NCBI GenBank assembly: GCA_016235455.1
Contig: JACRKZ010000057.1
Coordinates: forward strand, 24,269 to 88,268
DNA: 64,000 bases
Direction: 5' to 3'
Source of the DNA: Armatimonadota bacterium
Lineage (GTDB): Bacteria; Armatimonadota; UBA10988
Of the stretch, positions 41,811 through 50,958 are shown piece after piece. The notes below the pieces were generated by a model. It had not been told where the DNA came from. It searched no databases and was given only the letters and a program-made list of their open reading frames with translations. The position numbers and the translations under genes are program-made. How positions within the stretch are numbered: position 1 is the first letter of the stretch; every line of letters begins with the position of its first letter.

Positions 41811-43450
41811 GCGTACCGCAAGTCAGCTTCAGTGTGGCCAACGAGCCGGTTCGCGATGTCGCGCCGGGCGGCCGCTACCAGGCGGCTCTGTCGCTGCTGT
41901 TCCTGCTCTGTGCATCGCTGATGGTCAGTCAGTACACCTTCTACAAGTACGGCCCAGCCAAGGTGATCATCTCGCCCATCGGCCGGCATACGCAGTCGAA
42001 TATCGCCTACTACGCCAAGCCCAAGGACGGCGTGCCGCCCGAGGACATCCAGAAGCCTGGCCTGTTCATTCTCAACTGGGCCGAGTTCGACCAGTGCGCC
42101 TACCGGCTGCACTCGACCAAGAGCATTCCGCCCGCGGAGATGCTCGGCGCTCTGCTGTTCGTGCTGGCGCTGCCCACGGTGCTGTTCTTCGGGCGGCGGG
42201 TGCCGTGGCCGCGGTGGCCGCAGTGGTTCTACATGCTCATCGGCTGCATGGCGCTGCTGGGCGCGGGCGAGTTCAAGGAGGGTGTCAAGGAGCTGATCCA
42301 GTGGGGCCTGATCATGATCGCCACCTGGTGGCTGGCGGCAGTGGCCATCGCCGATGGTGAACAGGCTCGCCGCTTCGGCCGCTGGCTGGTGGTGCTGACC
42401 GTCGGCCTGCTGCTCATGGCGGTGCGTGAGTACGTGGTCTACGTGCTCATGGCCCGGCCGGCGCAGCCGCTGCTGGTGCGCGCCTCGCTGCAGAGCCGCT
42501 CGGCCTACTGCGGTCTGATGGCCATGCTGCTGACCATGCTCTTCGCCCGCGGCCTATGGTCGTCCGACCGCCGCTGGACTATCGGTGCGGTGGCCGCGGT
42601 CCTGGTGGGTGCCTCGACGATGATGACGCTGTCGGGCCTGATCGCGCTGTACGTCGGCTGCCTGGTGGTGGCTGGGCGCCATTCGCTGCGCGCCTTGGGC
42701 TACACGGCCCTGTGCCTGCCACTGGCGGTGGGCCTGTTTGGCTGCGTCAGCCGTGGGCACCTGGGCATCTTGCGCGAGAGCGCGTCGTTCTACCGCATGG
42801 AGGGTGGTCGCGCCACCGGCGTCGAGAAGCGCTACCTGGAGATGGCCGCCGCGCTCAACATGTTCAACGGCGCCCAGGACGACACGCTGACCAAGCCCGA
42901 TCCCAACGCCAAACCGGGCGAGGAGGCGCAGGCCATTCCCGTCGGATCGCGGAGCGCCGCGACATTTGGAGTCGGCCCGGGCCTCAACTACCAGTCGGTC
43001 ATCGGCCGCTACTACAACACGCTGGACAACCCCAAAAAGCAGGAGCCGGACACCTACACGCTGTACCTGCTGTTGGCCTGCCAGTTGGGCATCTTCGGCG
43101 CAGTGGCCTGGGCCTGGATCCTGTTCGACGGCGCCACGACGGCCAGCCACGCCGCGGCGCGGCTGCGCGACGATGAACTGCGTGCCCTGGCGCTGGGGGT
43201 GCAGGGCGCCCTGTTCTCCCTGCTCGTCTTCTCGGTCTGGGGCACGCTGCTCGTGCGGGGCACGGGCATGATGATCTTCACGCTGCTGGCGCTGGCCTGG
43301 CGACTGGAGCGTAGCTCGGAGTTGACGGCGCAGGTGCCGGTGGTTGACGCGCCAGCCTTCTCCGACGTCCAGGAGATAGAGCCGGAACCGGCCCCGGAAC
43401 CTGACAATGCGGGCTGGGAAGATGAACACGTGGATTCGGACGAAGCGTGA
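41807..43450 (+). CDS. O-antigen polymerase/ligase-like polytopic membrane protein
   Basis: A 547-residue protein with about 10-11 membrane helices arranged as in Wzy/WaaL proteins: a cluster of helices, then a large extracytoplasmic loop (about residues 325-415, with RMEGGRATGVEKRYLEMAAALNMFNGAQDD and GPGLNYQSVIGRYYN), then two final helices (YLLLACQLGIFGAVAWAWILF, VQGALFSLLVFSVWGTLL) and an acidic cytoplasmic tail. This topology and the loop position are why I call it polymerase/ligase-like; residue-level proof is lacking. AGGTGG precedes the ATG at 41807, which overlaps the previous stop. The bigger track ORF (41588) begins inside the neighbour. Confidence 0.7.
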   Translation: MSVPQVSFSVANEPVRDVAPGGRYQAALSLLFLLCASLMVSQYTFYKYGPAKVIISPIGRHTQSNIAYYAKPKDGVPPEDIQKPGLFILNWAEFDQCAYRLHSTKSIPPAEMLGALLFVLALPTVLFFGRRVPWPRWPQWFYMLIGCMALLGAGEFKEGVKELIQWGLIMIATWWLAAVAIADGEQARRFGRWLVVLTVGLLLMAVREYVVYVLMARPAQPLLVRASLQSRSAYCGLMAMLLTMLFARGLWSSDRRWTIGAVAAVLVGASTMMTLSGLIALYVGCLVVAGRHSLRALGYTALCLPLAVGLFGCVSRGHLGILRESASFYRMEGGRATGVEKRYLEMAAALNMFNGAQDDTLTKPDPNAKPGEEAQAIPVGSRSAATFGVGPGLNYQSVIGRYYNTLDNPKKQEPDTYTLYLLLACQLGIFGAVAWAWILFDGATTASHAAARLRDDELRALALGVQGALFSLLVFSVWGTLLVRGTGMMIFTLLALAWRLERSSELTAQVPVVDAPAFSDVQEIEPEPAPEPDNAGWEDEHVDSDEA

Positions 43451-43505
43451 ACCGTAGAGGCGACGGCGTCGTCAGATTGGCAGGATAGGTCCCATGGAGG
43501 CAAAG

Positions 43506-44093
43506 ATGCGACGGTTGTTGACGATGGCGGAGGCGCTGGTGCTGACGGCGGCGGTGGCGGCCTCGCTGACTTGGGGCACGCGGACCGTGTCGGCTCAGGC
43601 TGGCAGCACGGTGACCTGGGAAGCCGAGTCCGGCACCTGCGAGTCGCCCGTGATCAAGAAGACGGGCTCGCGCGCCGACAAGAAGCCTGGCAAGCCGAGC
43701 AAGAACAGCGGCACCGGCTGGATCGAGATCCCCGACAAGGCCAACGGCGAGAAGAAGGAAGGCGACCACCCCGGCAAGGCCATCTACAAGGTCAACGTGC
43801 CGGCGGCGGGTCAATACACGTTCTGGGCTCGCACCATGTGGCCCAACGGCTGCGGCAACAGCTTCTGGATTCGCCTGGCCGAGCGCCCCAACCAGTTGCT
43901 TGGCGAAGACGGCACCTACGATGTCTATAAGTGGCGCAAGGTGCCCAACAAGCTGACGCTGACCAAGGGCGTGAACACCATCATCGTGGCCAACCGTGAA
44001 GACGGCGTGATCATGGACGAGTGCCAGATCACCACCACCTCGGTGGAGCCGCAGGGGCCCATCGCCGCGTCGGCGGGCGCACTGGCCAACTAG
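43506..44093 (+). CDS. Secreted CBM6/CBM35-like beta-sandwich protein
   Basis: A 195-residue exported protein: signal peptide (LLTMAEALVLTAAVAASLTWGTRTVSA), then a single beta-sandwich with the VTWEAESGTCESPVI opening, GKAIYKVNVPAAGQYTFWARTMWPNGCGNSFWIRL, and LTLTKGVNTIIVANREDGVIMDECQI close. These are the usual strands of carbohydrate-binding modules of families 6/35, so it probably binds saccharide outside the cell, but no enzyme domain is attached. GGAGG lies 5 nt before ATG 43506, so I prefer it to ATG 43494. It follows the polymerase-like gene by 55 nt. Confidence 0.75.
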   Translation: MRRLLTMAEALVLTAAVAASLTWGTRTVSAQAGSTVTWEAESGTCESPVIKKTGSRADKKPGKPSKNSGTGWIEIPDKANGEKKEGDHPGKAIYKVNVPAAGQYTFWARTMWPNGCGNSFWIRLAERPNQLLGEDGTYDVYKWRKVPNKLTLTKGVNTIIVANREDGVIMDECQITTTSVEPQGPIAASAGALAN

Positions 44094-44116
44094 ACCCTTG
44101 TAGACGCACCCCCTCC

Positions 44117-44147
44117 AGCGGCCCCGGCGGATCCCGTCGGGGCCGCT
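44117..44147 (+). terminator. Probable intrinsic terminator
   Basis: AGCGGCCCCGGCGG / CCGTCGGGGCCGCT forms a 14-bp stem with one wobble and an ATC loop, followed by GTCATTTCG. It ends the saccharide-related operon. Confidence 0.65.
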
Positions 44148-44168
44148 GTCATTTCGTGGAGCTCGCAG

Positions 44169-44999
44169 ATGACCGCTCGCTCGGCCTGGCTGCTGGGGTG
44201 TGCCGCGCTGGCCATGGCGGCCATGCTGTTGCTCGGACTCAGCGGCGCAGCCTGGCCTCGGTTCGATGGCGCGGCTCTGTTCGGCCAGATCGCCTGGGTC
44301 GGCCTGCTCGGCTTGGGCCAGCAGGTACTGCGTCGCTCGGGCACGGCCGATCTGGCCGCGGGCGCCGCCGTCGTGCTCGTGGCCGGCCTGATCCTCGTGC
44401 TGCCACCGACCATGGGCCTGGGAACCGCTCTGGCCGGAGCGCTGCTCGTGGTGGCTTCGGCCACCATCTCCCAGATTGCGCTGGCACGCTACTGCCAGCA
44501 GCCGGCCTGGCTGGGCCTCGGCGCGCTGCTGCTGTGGCTGGCCGCGACCCCCGACGCCACGGGCCGGTTGGCAGCCGAGGCCCTGCGGCGCGTGGCCCAG
44601 GAGCCGGCTGTCGGCGGCATGGCGTGGGTGCTGCTGGTCTACGCGGCCGCGCTGGGGCTGGTCGCGCTGGGTCGCGCGCCGCTGCCGCGCCTGGCGGCCG
44701 CCGGCGTGGCAGCGGGCCTGTGGTGGGCCTTGGGCGTGTTGGCCGCCGGCCTGGGGCGCACCAGCCCCCTCGATGCCTTGACCTGGAGCGCGCAGGGCCT
44801 GGCCGTGGCCGGGCTGGCCGGCGCAGGCGTGGGCCAGGGCCTCCTGGCCGCGGTCATCGTGGGCTGCGCGTTGTATGCGGCGACGCTCATCGGCTCCGGC
44901 CGGCCGGAACTGGTGGTCACCGCGCTGGCACTGGCCCTGGCGGCGCGGCGCTGGCCCGATGAACCGGACACCAGCGCCGCGCCGCCACAAGCGTCGTGA
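44169..44999 (+). CDS. Polytopic membrane protein, unknown
   Basis: A 276-residue, almost wholly hydrophobic protein with about eight helices rich in Ala, Gly and Leu. The stretch GLLGLGQQVLRRSGTADLAAGAAVVLVAGLI has the spacing of the ribose-type ABC permease motif (LGxTxVxxxGxIDLSxG), but the conserved IDLS itself is replaced by ADLA, and no ATPase is adjacent, so I call it only a distant look-alike. GTGGAG precedes the ATG. The gene stands alone between a terminator and the convergent Gfo/Idh gene, whose stop lies next to its own. Confidence 0.6.
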   Translation: MTARSAWLLGCAALAMAAMLLLGLSGAAWPRFDGAALFGQIAWVGLLGLGQQVLRRSGTADLAAGAAVVLVAGLILVLPPTMGLGTALAGALLVVASATISQIALARYCQQPAWLGLGALLLWLAATPDATGRLAAEALRRVAQEPAVGGMAWVLLVYAAALGLVALGRAPLPRLAAAGVAAGLWWALGVLAAGLGRTSPLDALTWSAQGLAVAGLAGAGVGQGLLAAVIVGCALYAATLIGSGRPELVVTALALALAARRWPDEPDTSAAPPQAS

Positions 45000-45000
45000 C

Positions 45001-45990
45001 CTACAGGTCGACGAACTGGCCGGTCTCGATGGACTCGTAGGCGGCATTGGCCACGGCCACGTTGAGGCGGGCCTGCTCGAACGGCACCGGCGCCTCTCCG
45101 CCACAGCGAATGTAGTTGACAAAGGCGCGCACCTCGCCCGTGACCGGGTTCTCCACGGCCATCTCCTCGGGCGTCACCTTCAGCGTCTCCTCGGAGCCGC
45201 GCAGGCGATAGGTGACCTCGCCGCCGAACAACTGCGAGACCACGGCCGAGCCGTTGACGCAGTCCATCCGTGCCTGATAGGTGCCGACCGTGGCGATGTT
45301 GGTGGACTGCAGCACGCCCACGGCGCCACTCTCGAAGACCATGGAGACATGCGTCACATCTGGGTAGTCCTGGTCCATCTCGACCTTGTGGTTGCCCACC
45401 GCGGCCACGCGCTTGACCGGCCCGGCGATCCAGATCATCAGGTCGAGTTCGTGCGCATTGACCTCGAGCAGCGTGCCGCCGCTCATCTCACGGCTCAGGC
45501 GCCAGGTCGGGTGGCCGCCCCAACCGCCCTGCGAGCGCTCGACATACATCGACACCACATCGCCCAGCGGGCCGTCGGCAACCATCTGCTTGAGCCGCCG
45601 GTGGGTGGGATGCCAGCGGCACACCTGGCCCACCTGCACCTTGACGCCGGCCGCCTTGACCGCGGCGATCATCGCGTCGCAGTCGGCCAGGCTGGGGGCC
45701 AGCGGCTTCTCGCAGAAGATGTGCTTACCCGCGGCGGCCGCGGCTTCCACCACCGGCCGATGCGCCGAGCCGTGCGGGGCCACGATCACCGCGTCGATAT
45801 CGTCGCGCGCGACCGCTTCGCGGTAGTCGGCCACCGGCACCGCGCCAAACTGCTCCGCCGCCTCACCGCGGCGCTGCTCAATCAGGTCGCACACCACATC
45901 GACGCTGACGCCGTCAAGCGAGGCGGCGCTGCCGGCCACTGCGCGACCCATGCCACCACATCCCACCAGTGCGAAACGCAAGGAATCCAT
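45001..45990 (-). CDS. Gfo/Idh/MocA-family oxidoreductase
   Basis: NAD(P)-dependent sugar or cyclitol dehydrogenase of 329 residues. It has the Rossmann FALVGCGGMGRAVAG, VIVAPHGSAHRPVVEAAAAAGKHIFCEKPLAPS with the EKP catalytic-lysine motif, and a C-terminal domain with GGTLLEVNAHELDLMIWI (the conserved His). Substrate unknown. The start at 45990 shares a base with the stop of the arrestin-like gene (TGATG), tying it to that cassette; track sequence upstream (to 46086) is a shadow. Confidence 0.93.
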   Translation of the reverse strand: MDSLRFALVGCGGMGRAVAGSAASLDGVSVDVVCDLIEQRRGEAAEQFGAVPVADYREAVARDDIDAVIVAPHGSAHRPVVEAAAAAGKHIFCEKPLAPSLADCDAMIAAVKAAGVKVQVGQVCRWHPTHRRLKQMVADGPLGDVVSMYVERSQGGWGGHPTWRLSREMSGGTLLEVNAHELDLMIWIAGPVKRVAAVGNHKVEMDQDYPDVTHVSMVFESGAVGVLQSTNIATVGTYQARMDCVNGSAVVSQLFGGEVTYRLRGSEETLKVTPEEMAVENPVTGEVRAFVNYIRCGGEAPVPFEQARLNVAVANAAYESIETGQFVDL

Positions 45991-46961
45991 CACTCGCCAA
46001 CCTTTTCCACCTCGCTGGCATCCGGCGGACGGTGCAGCCGGTCGATCAGCAGCAACGGGGCCGAGGCGGTCACCCCGAGCAGCCACGGCACGGTGACAGC
46101 CACATCAAGCCGCCACTCCAACTCGCAACGAGGGCCGCGCAGCGTCGGCGCAACCGCGGGCGGCAAGGCCCACTCGACCTCACCGGAGCAATCCTTGTGC
46201 GATTCCAGCCGTACCAAATGGCGCGCGGCCAGGAAATGATGAACGTCCGTCGCCGCCAGATGCCGGCTCGTCTCGGTGCCCACGAGTTCGAGCACGAGAT
46301 GCTTCAGCGGCAGCCCCTGCGGGTTCTCGATGTGCCATGTGCCGCGCACCGGCCGACCGAGATCGACGACATGCGACGGCAGCCGCAGGCACAGCCGCAC
46401 CGGCGCGCGCCCGGCGCGCGCCAGCCGGCGTGTGGTCGGCGTGGGTGCCCACAGCTCCACAGGCTCGTCGGGCTCCGGCTCCACATCGGGCGACCAGACA
46501 TGCAACGGGCGCCAGACCTGCTGGCGCGGCCCGCGCTCGGGCTCGGCCCAGGCAATCAGTTCGTGCTCGGTGACGACGTTGATGCCGTGGTAGCTGGGCA
46601 CCGTGTCGACGGGCAGCGGCAGGCGGAAGCGGAAAGCGTGCTGGCCGGCCTCGAGCGTGGTCGGCGAGCCGATAAGCGTCTCGCCCACGCGGCTGATCTC
46701 GCGTGCCGAGCCCGACCGTGTGCGACCCGCGGGCCGGGGTACGGGGTAGCGGTAGGCGCCCGGCTGGAAGCGCGCCGAGGCCTTGGTCAGTTCCCGGCCG
46801 ATGGCCTCGACCACCAGGCGCTTGACCAGGCGCGGCTGGTCAAGCTGCATGGTGACCATGCCATGCAGCACATCGCCCGCGAACAGGGCGTTGCCGGCCA
46901 GATCCATATCCAGACCCAGTGAACCAGACGATCCAGAACGCATGGCGCCAACCTTCGCCAT
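45990..46961 (-). CDS. Arrestin-fold protein
   Basis: A 323-residue soluble protein with two beta-sandwich domains that resemble arrestin/Spo0M: GNALFAGDVLHGMVTMQLDQPRLVKRLVVEAIGREL for the N domain, LEAGQHAFRFRLPLPVDTVPSYHG in the middle, and GRPVRGTWHIENPQGLPLKHLVLELVGTE opening the C domain. Bacterial arrestin-like proteins are mostly uncharacterised; a scaffold role is an inference. Start at 46961 or seven codons later at MRSGSS. It lies 3 nt after the upstream unknown gene and overlaps the Gfo/Idh start. Confidence 0.65.
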   Translation of the reverse strand: MAKVGAMRSGSSGSLGLDMDLAGNALFAGDVLHGMVTMQLDQPRLVKRLVVEAIGRELTKASARFQPGAYRYPVPRPAGRTRSGSAREISRVGETLIGSPTTLEAGQHAFRFRLPLPVDTVPSYHGINVVTEHELIAWAEPERGPRQQVWRPLHVWSPDVEPEPDEPVELWAPTPTTRRLARAGRAPVRLCLRLPSHVVDLGRPVRGTWHIENPQGLPLKHLVLELVGTETSRHLAATDVHHFLAARHLVRLESHKDCSGEVEWALPPAVAPTLRGPRCELEWRLDVAVTVPWLLGVTASAPLLLIDRLHRPPDASEVEKVGE

Positions 46962-46964
46962 GGC

Positions 46965-47600
46965 TCAACCGGCTCCTCTGTCGCACAAGGCCAACACGCC
47001 GCGACGGTAGGCCGCGGCCCAATCGGCGCACAGGGCCGCGGCTCGCGGCGCCCAGAGGGCCAGCACCGACTCGTCGGCGGGCGGCGGCCCGGGCAGCCCA
47101 CGCCGGCCGGCCGCGTGCTCAGCCCGCCGGGCATGGCGCGCCGACCCGAAGGCCGCGGCCAGCGCCCTGTCGTCGAGCCGCTCGGCCTTCAGCCGGCGGA
47201 TGGCCAGCGTGGCCAGCGCGGCGCGCGCCGCGCGCGGCAGGTCGTCGGCCCAGCCCGCGCCGAGTTGCACGCGCGGACGCAGACGTTCGGTCGCCGCCAA
47301 CCACTCCTCACGATCGCCCGACACCAGCCACAGATGCCGCCACAGGCCCAGCAGCGGACCCGGCGCCCACCGCTCCTCCAGGCTCCGCACCGCCAGGTAG
47401 CGTTCGGTCAACGGCGCCGCGGCATCGAGCCACGGCGGCTGATGGGGGAGTCGCAGGTCGCCGCGCGTCAGGCGCCAGGCCTCGGCCCAGGTCTCATCGG
47501 CGGTGTCGGTCTCGCCGCGCAAGTCGTACACGGCGGCCACCGCCGCCCACCGCGCGCCGTCTGCCAGATCCTCGGCCAGGCGCGCCTCGCGCTCGATCAC
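46965..47600 (-). CDS. Unknown alpha-helical protein, 211 aa
   Basis: Not recognised. The protein is helical, rich in Ala, Arg, Leu and Trp (ARWAAVAAVYDLRGETDTADETWAEAWRLTRGD), with no signal peptide or membrane helix, and the pattern of paired helices hints at a TPR-like solenoid in the first 150 residues (WLVSGDREEWLAATERL, AARAALATLAIRRLKAERLDDRALAAAFG). It overlaps the large secreted protein gene by ATGA and is followed 3 nt later by the arrestin-fold gene, so it belongs to the same four-gene transcript. Confidence 0.55.
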   Translation of the reverse strand: MIEREARLAEDLADGARWAAVAAVYDLRGETDTADETWAEAWRLTRGDLRLPHQPPWLDAAAPLTERYLAVRSLEERWAPGPLLGLWRHLWLVSGDREEWLAATERLRPRVQLGAGWADDLPRAARAALATLAIRRLKAERLDDRALAAAFGSARHARRAEHAAGRRGLPGPPPADESVLALWAPRAAALCADWAAAYRRGVLALCDRGAG

Positions 47601-50600
47601 GGCCAGGCCACCTCGGCCAGGTCGACCGTGCCGATGCCGTCGATGACGATGTCGGCCGGCGCGGCGAGCGTGGCGTCGAGCCGGCTCCAGGCGCCATCGG
47701 GCCGCAGCCAGCGGGCGGTCGGGCCTTCGCGCAGACCCACGCGCGGCGCCGGCTGGTCATCGCTCAGCGCGCGCGCCCTGGCCCAGATGGCCACGCGGCC
47801 GGTGTGCGGGATGGTGGCCACCGCGCTCGGCGCCGACTCCGCGCGGCGGGTGACCCGCAGCACGCGTTGGCCGCGCAGCCAGTCGTCCGCGTCGACATAG
47901 CGCACGTCGGCTTCGCCGAACCCCGGCGGCGTGAGCGGCAGGGCATCAGCGCCACCGTCCAAGGTCAGTCGCCGCGTCATTGGCGCGGTGGCGACATCCG
48001 GTGCCCCGGCGTGGTCGATGCGGTCGTTGGCCAGCCAGACCTGCGGCAGCAGGCCCGTCGCCTCGGTGGGACCGAGGAATACCAATCGGCTCGGCGCGCG
48101 TCCGCCGCCGTCGTCGTCGGTCACGGTCACCTGCAGGCCAAGCACTCGGCCAGTGTCGAGGCGGCGGGCGGCCTCGGGCGTGAGCGGCACGGCCAGCTCG
48201 GCCGACCAGCCGGTCGCGCCGGCGCGGAAGCCCAGGCGCAGGTTCGGGTCGTCGATGGCCTGCGGCTGGTCCGGCTCCAGACGGGTGAACTCCAAGGCGC
48301 CGATGGCGCGGCTGTCGACCAGCGGCCGGAGGCGCAGACGATGGTCGGCCTCGGTGCCGACGGCGTCCACGGGCGGTGCGGCCGGGTCCAGGTCCAGGCC
48401 GATATCCAGCATGTCGCCGCCGGTGACCACATCATCGGTGACGTCGACCAGCAGCCAGAGCCGCCCATCGCGCCAGTCGCCGCGCACGGTGAGCGAGGCG
48501 TCGTCAGGCCCGTCCCACTGGGAGCCGTCCACGGCCGCCAGACGGTCCTCGGTACTGGCCGTGCGCCCCGGCTCGTTGTCCCAGTCGTCGTCGTTGCCAT
48601 CGGCGCGCAGCGCGCGGAAGCCGACATGCTCGGGCCAAGACCACAGCGCGCGGCTGAGGTCGGTCATATGGCTGCCGGTCTCGGCCAACAGTCGCACCGT
48701 GCCGGCCGACCGCTCGGGCCAGGCGGCAAAGGGCACCCAGATTGTCTGGTCCCCCGGCGGCAGCAGTGCGTTGAGATGGCCTACCACCGGAGTGGGCCCG
48801 GAGTCGGCGCGCAGTGCCAGCGGCATCGGGCCGGGCCGGTTGCCGCCGTTGCGCAGCGACAGCAGCAGGCCCGGCGCGCGGTCGCGCACCGCCAGGCGGC
48901 ACGATGCAGTGGTCGGCTGCCAGTCTTCAATGACCGCCGAGGCCAGCCACTGGCCCAGCCTGTCCACGTCGGGCGCGGTGATGAAGATCGGGTCGAAGCC
49001 GAGCGCGACGCGGTCGGCCGGGACGTGTCCGCCGAACAGCGTGTCGACCATGAGGTCGTCGACCGCCAGCGTCAGCCGGGGTAGCGAGCCCAGTGCCGGT
49101 GCTTCGCGCGGCGTGGCGCGGCTGTCGGTCACGTTCCACAGGGCGGCCAGGCCACGGCCGTTGGGCAGGGCCAGCCTTACGCCGCGCAGCCCGTCGGGCA
49201 AAGTGATGTCGTCGACGAAACGCGCGCCATCGAAGCGGGTCAGCCACTGATTCACCGCCACGGCCAGCGGGTCGGCCTGGCCGCGCCAGCCGCCGGCAAA
49301 GCACATCTGCGCGCTGGCGCGCGCGGTGAGCAGCCGCGCCCGCACGGTGCGTGCGGCCACCTGCCAGGGACTCGGCCCGATGTCGCTGGGCAGCGGCTCC
49401 AGCGGGCCGGCGGCCGTGCTCGTGGCCACCACGCTGAGGCCGGGCTCCGTGCCCTTGTGCGCGCGCAGCGCGCTGCCCAGGCTATCGGCCAGGCGATCCA
49501 GGCTGGTCGACCAGATGCGCTCCGGCTCGGTGCCCAGTGCCGCGGGCAGATGCCAGACGACGCGGTGGAGGCGCGGCAGGTTGTCGCGCCGCAGCGCATC
49601 GAACAGGTAGGGCGCCACGCGGCCGCCCGCCTTGGGTTCACAACCCGTACCGAGCCCCGCCGCCCTGGCCGACGCGTCGGCCAGGCGCAAGGCCAGGCCG
49701 AACCGCAGCAAGTACTCCGCATAGTCGCCGAGACCCCAGGTGAGCCAGGGCTCGTTGTCCATCTCATAGGTGACGCCGCGGCCGGCGAAGTGCCGGGCGA
49801 CCGCCTGGCAGAACGCCATGAAGCGCTCGGTGTCGGGCTGTCCGTCGCGCGTGGTGGCCACCCTGGGGGGCAGCAACGCGGCCGGCGACACGTCCAGCAC
49901 CAAGGTCACCGCGATGCCGGCGTCGAAGGCCGGCTGGAGGCTGGCGTCGATCTCACGCCAGCGGTACTCGCCCTGCGCGTCGACCAACTCGGTCCAGGCG
50001 ACCACGCGGCGCACCTCGCGCAGGCCGACCGCGGCGGCCGTGCCGGCCTCGTCCAGCGCCGTGGGATCGAACGACCAGGCCTCGGCCACGGCCGTGCCGC
50101 GCAGGTCGCGCAGTACCGGCAGGTAGCGCCGCGCCACCAAGGGCGCGGCCCCGCTGGCGAAGCGGGCCTCGGCCAGGTACATGCCCGCCGGAAGGTCGCC
50201 CAGCGGCACAGTGTAGGTGGGGCCGGGCGCGTCCAGCGGCCACGAACGGCGCGGCGCCTGCTCGCCGCAGCGCTCGGCGCCCACGTCGATGAGCGTCAGC
50301 GTGCCGCCGACGGCGGGCTCGGTCGCGCTCTGCCGCACGGTGAGCGCGGCGTCAGCGCTCTGCCAGAGCGGTGCGCCAAGCTGGTCCGACCAGGTGATGT
50401 CGACCGCCGGCTCGGGCGCCGCGGCCAGGGCGCGCGGGCCGTCTACCAGGCGCACATCGTCCAGCACCGCCAGGCCCGGCGCGCCGACCGGCGCGATCAC
50501 GGCCAGGCCGGGCTGGACCTCGAGCGGCTCGTCGGCCTGCTCGCCGGGCGTCTTGAAGGTCAGTTGGTAGGTTGTCGGGCCAGCACTCAGCGCGAACTCG

Positions 50601-50902
50601 GCCGACTGGCCGGCGCAACTCAGCCGCAGCCGCTCGCGCCCATCGCGCCCGCTGGCCAGGCAGGCCAAGGTGTAGACCGTCGCGGGGCGCAGCTTGATAG
50701 GCCGTTCCAGCCCCAGTTGCGCGCCGGGCGGTACTTGCAGCGCTCCCGCCTGCCAGCGCACGGGCTGATCGTGCCGACGCGACCAGGTCACCTGCCACGC
50801 GCCTGGCCCGACGCCGAACGAGCCATCGCCCGGCAACCGGTTGGGCGCGGACTCGGGCGCCAGAAGCAGCATCGCGCAGAGCCAGACGACGGGGTTCATC
50901 AT
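47597..50902 (-). CDS. Large secreted glycoside-hydrolase-like protein with CBM9-like domain
   Basis: A 1101-residue protein with a signal peptide (MMNPVVWLCAMLLLAPESA). Residues about 25-150 look like an N-terminal carbohydrate-binding sandwich. Residues about 290-560 look like a clan GH-A barrel, with VTYEMDNEPWLTWGL giving the Asn-Glu acid/base signature (GH39/GH42/GH5 style). A CBM9-like domain follows (about 790-970: WDNEPGR, SLTVRGDWRDGRLWLLVDVTDDVV, DMLDIGLDLD), then more sandwich. I infer polysaccharide degradation outside the cytoplasm; the family cannot be fixed. No Shine-Dalgarno is seen: CTCCCTCCC precedes ATGATG. First gene of the cassette ending with Gfo/Idh. Confidence 0.7.
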   Translation of the reverse strand: MMNPVVWLCAMLLLAPESAPNRLPGDGSFGVGPGAWQVTWSRRHDQPVRWQAGALQVPPGAQLGLERPIKLRPATVYTLACLASGRDGRERLRLSCAGQSAEFALSAGPTTYQLTFKTPGEQADEPLEVQPGLAVIAPVGAPGLAVLDDVRLVDGPRALAAAPEPAVDITWSDQLGAPLWQSADAALTVRQSATEPAVGGTLTLIDVGAERCGEQAPRRSWPLDAPGPTYTVPLGDLPAGMYLAEARFASGAAPLVARRYLPVLRDLRGTAVAEAWSFDPTALDEAGTAAAVGLREVRRVVAWTELVDAQGEYRWREIDASLQPAFDAGIAVTLVLDVSPAALLPPRVATTRDGQPDTERFMAFCQAVARHFAGRGVTYEMDNEPWLTWGLGDYAEYLLRFGLALRLADASARAAGLGTGCEPKAGGRVAPYLFDALRRDNLPRLHRVVWHLPAALGTEPERIWSTSLDRLADSLGSALRAHKGTEPGLSVVATSTAAGPLEPLPSDIGPSPWQVAARTVRARLLTARASAQMCFAGGWRGQADPLAVAVNQWLTRFDGARFVDDITLPDGLRGVRLALPNGRGLAALWNVTDSRATPREAPALGSLPRLTLAVDDLMVDTLFGGHVPADRVALGFDPIFITAPDVDRLGQWLASAVIEDWQPTTASCRLAVRDRAPGLLLSLRNGGNRPGPMPLALRADSGPTPVVGHLNALLPPGDQTIWVPFAAWPERSAGTVRLLAETGSHMTDLSRALWSWPEHVGFRALRADGNDDDWDNEPGRTASTEDRLAAVDGSQWDGPDDASLTVRGDWRDGRLWLLVDVTDDVVTGGDMLDIGLDLDPAAPPVDAVGTEADHRLRLRPLVDSRAIGALEFTRLEPDQPQAIDDPNLRLGFRAGATGWSAELAVPLTPEAARRLDTGRVLGLQVTVTDDDGGGRAPSRLVFLGPTEATGLLPQVWLANDRIDHAGAPDVATAPMTRRLTLDGGADALPLTPPGFGEADVRYVDADDWLRGQRVLRVTRRAESAPSAVATIPHTGRVAIWARARALSDDQPAPRVGLREGPTARWLRPDGAWSRLDATLAAPADIVIDGIGTVDLAEVAWP

Positions 50903-50958
50903 GGGAGGGAGCTTAGCCGGGCGGCAGGCGCGGCGTCAAGCAGCGCACGGCGGCACCG

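Noticed and set aside
44169-44999. Annotation as a ribose-type ABC permease
   Set aside because: Only the spacing of one motif is similar; the IDLS core is absent and there is no partner ATPase nearby.
43278-45122. 614-aa - strand ORF across several genes
   Set aside because: It crosses the secreted protein, a terminator and a membrane protein gene; no coherent domain.
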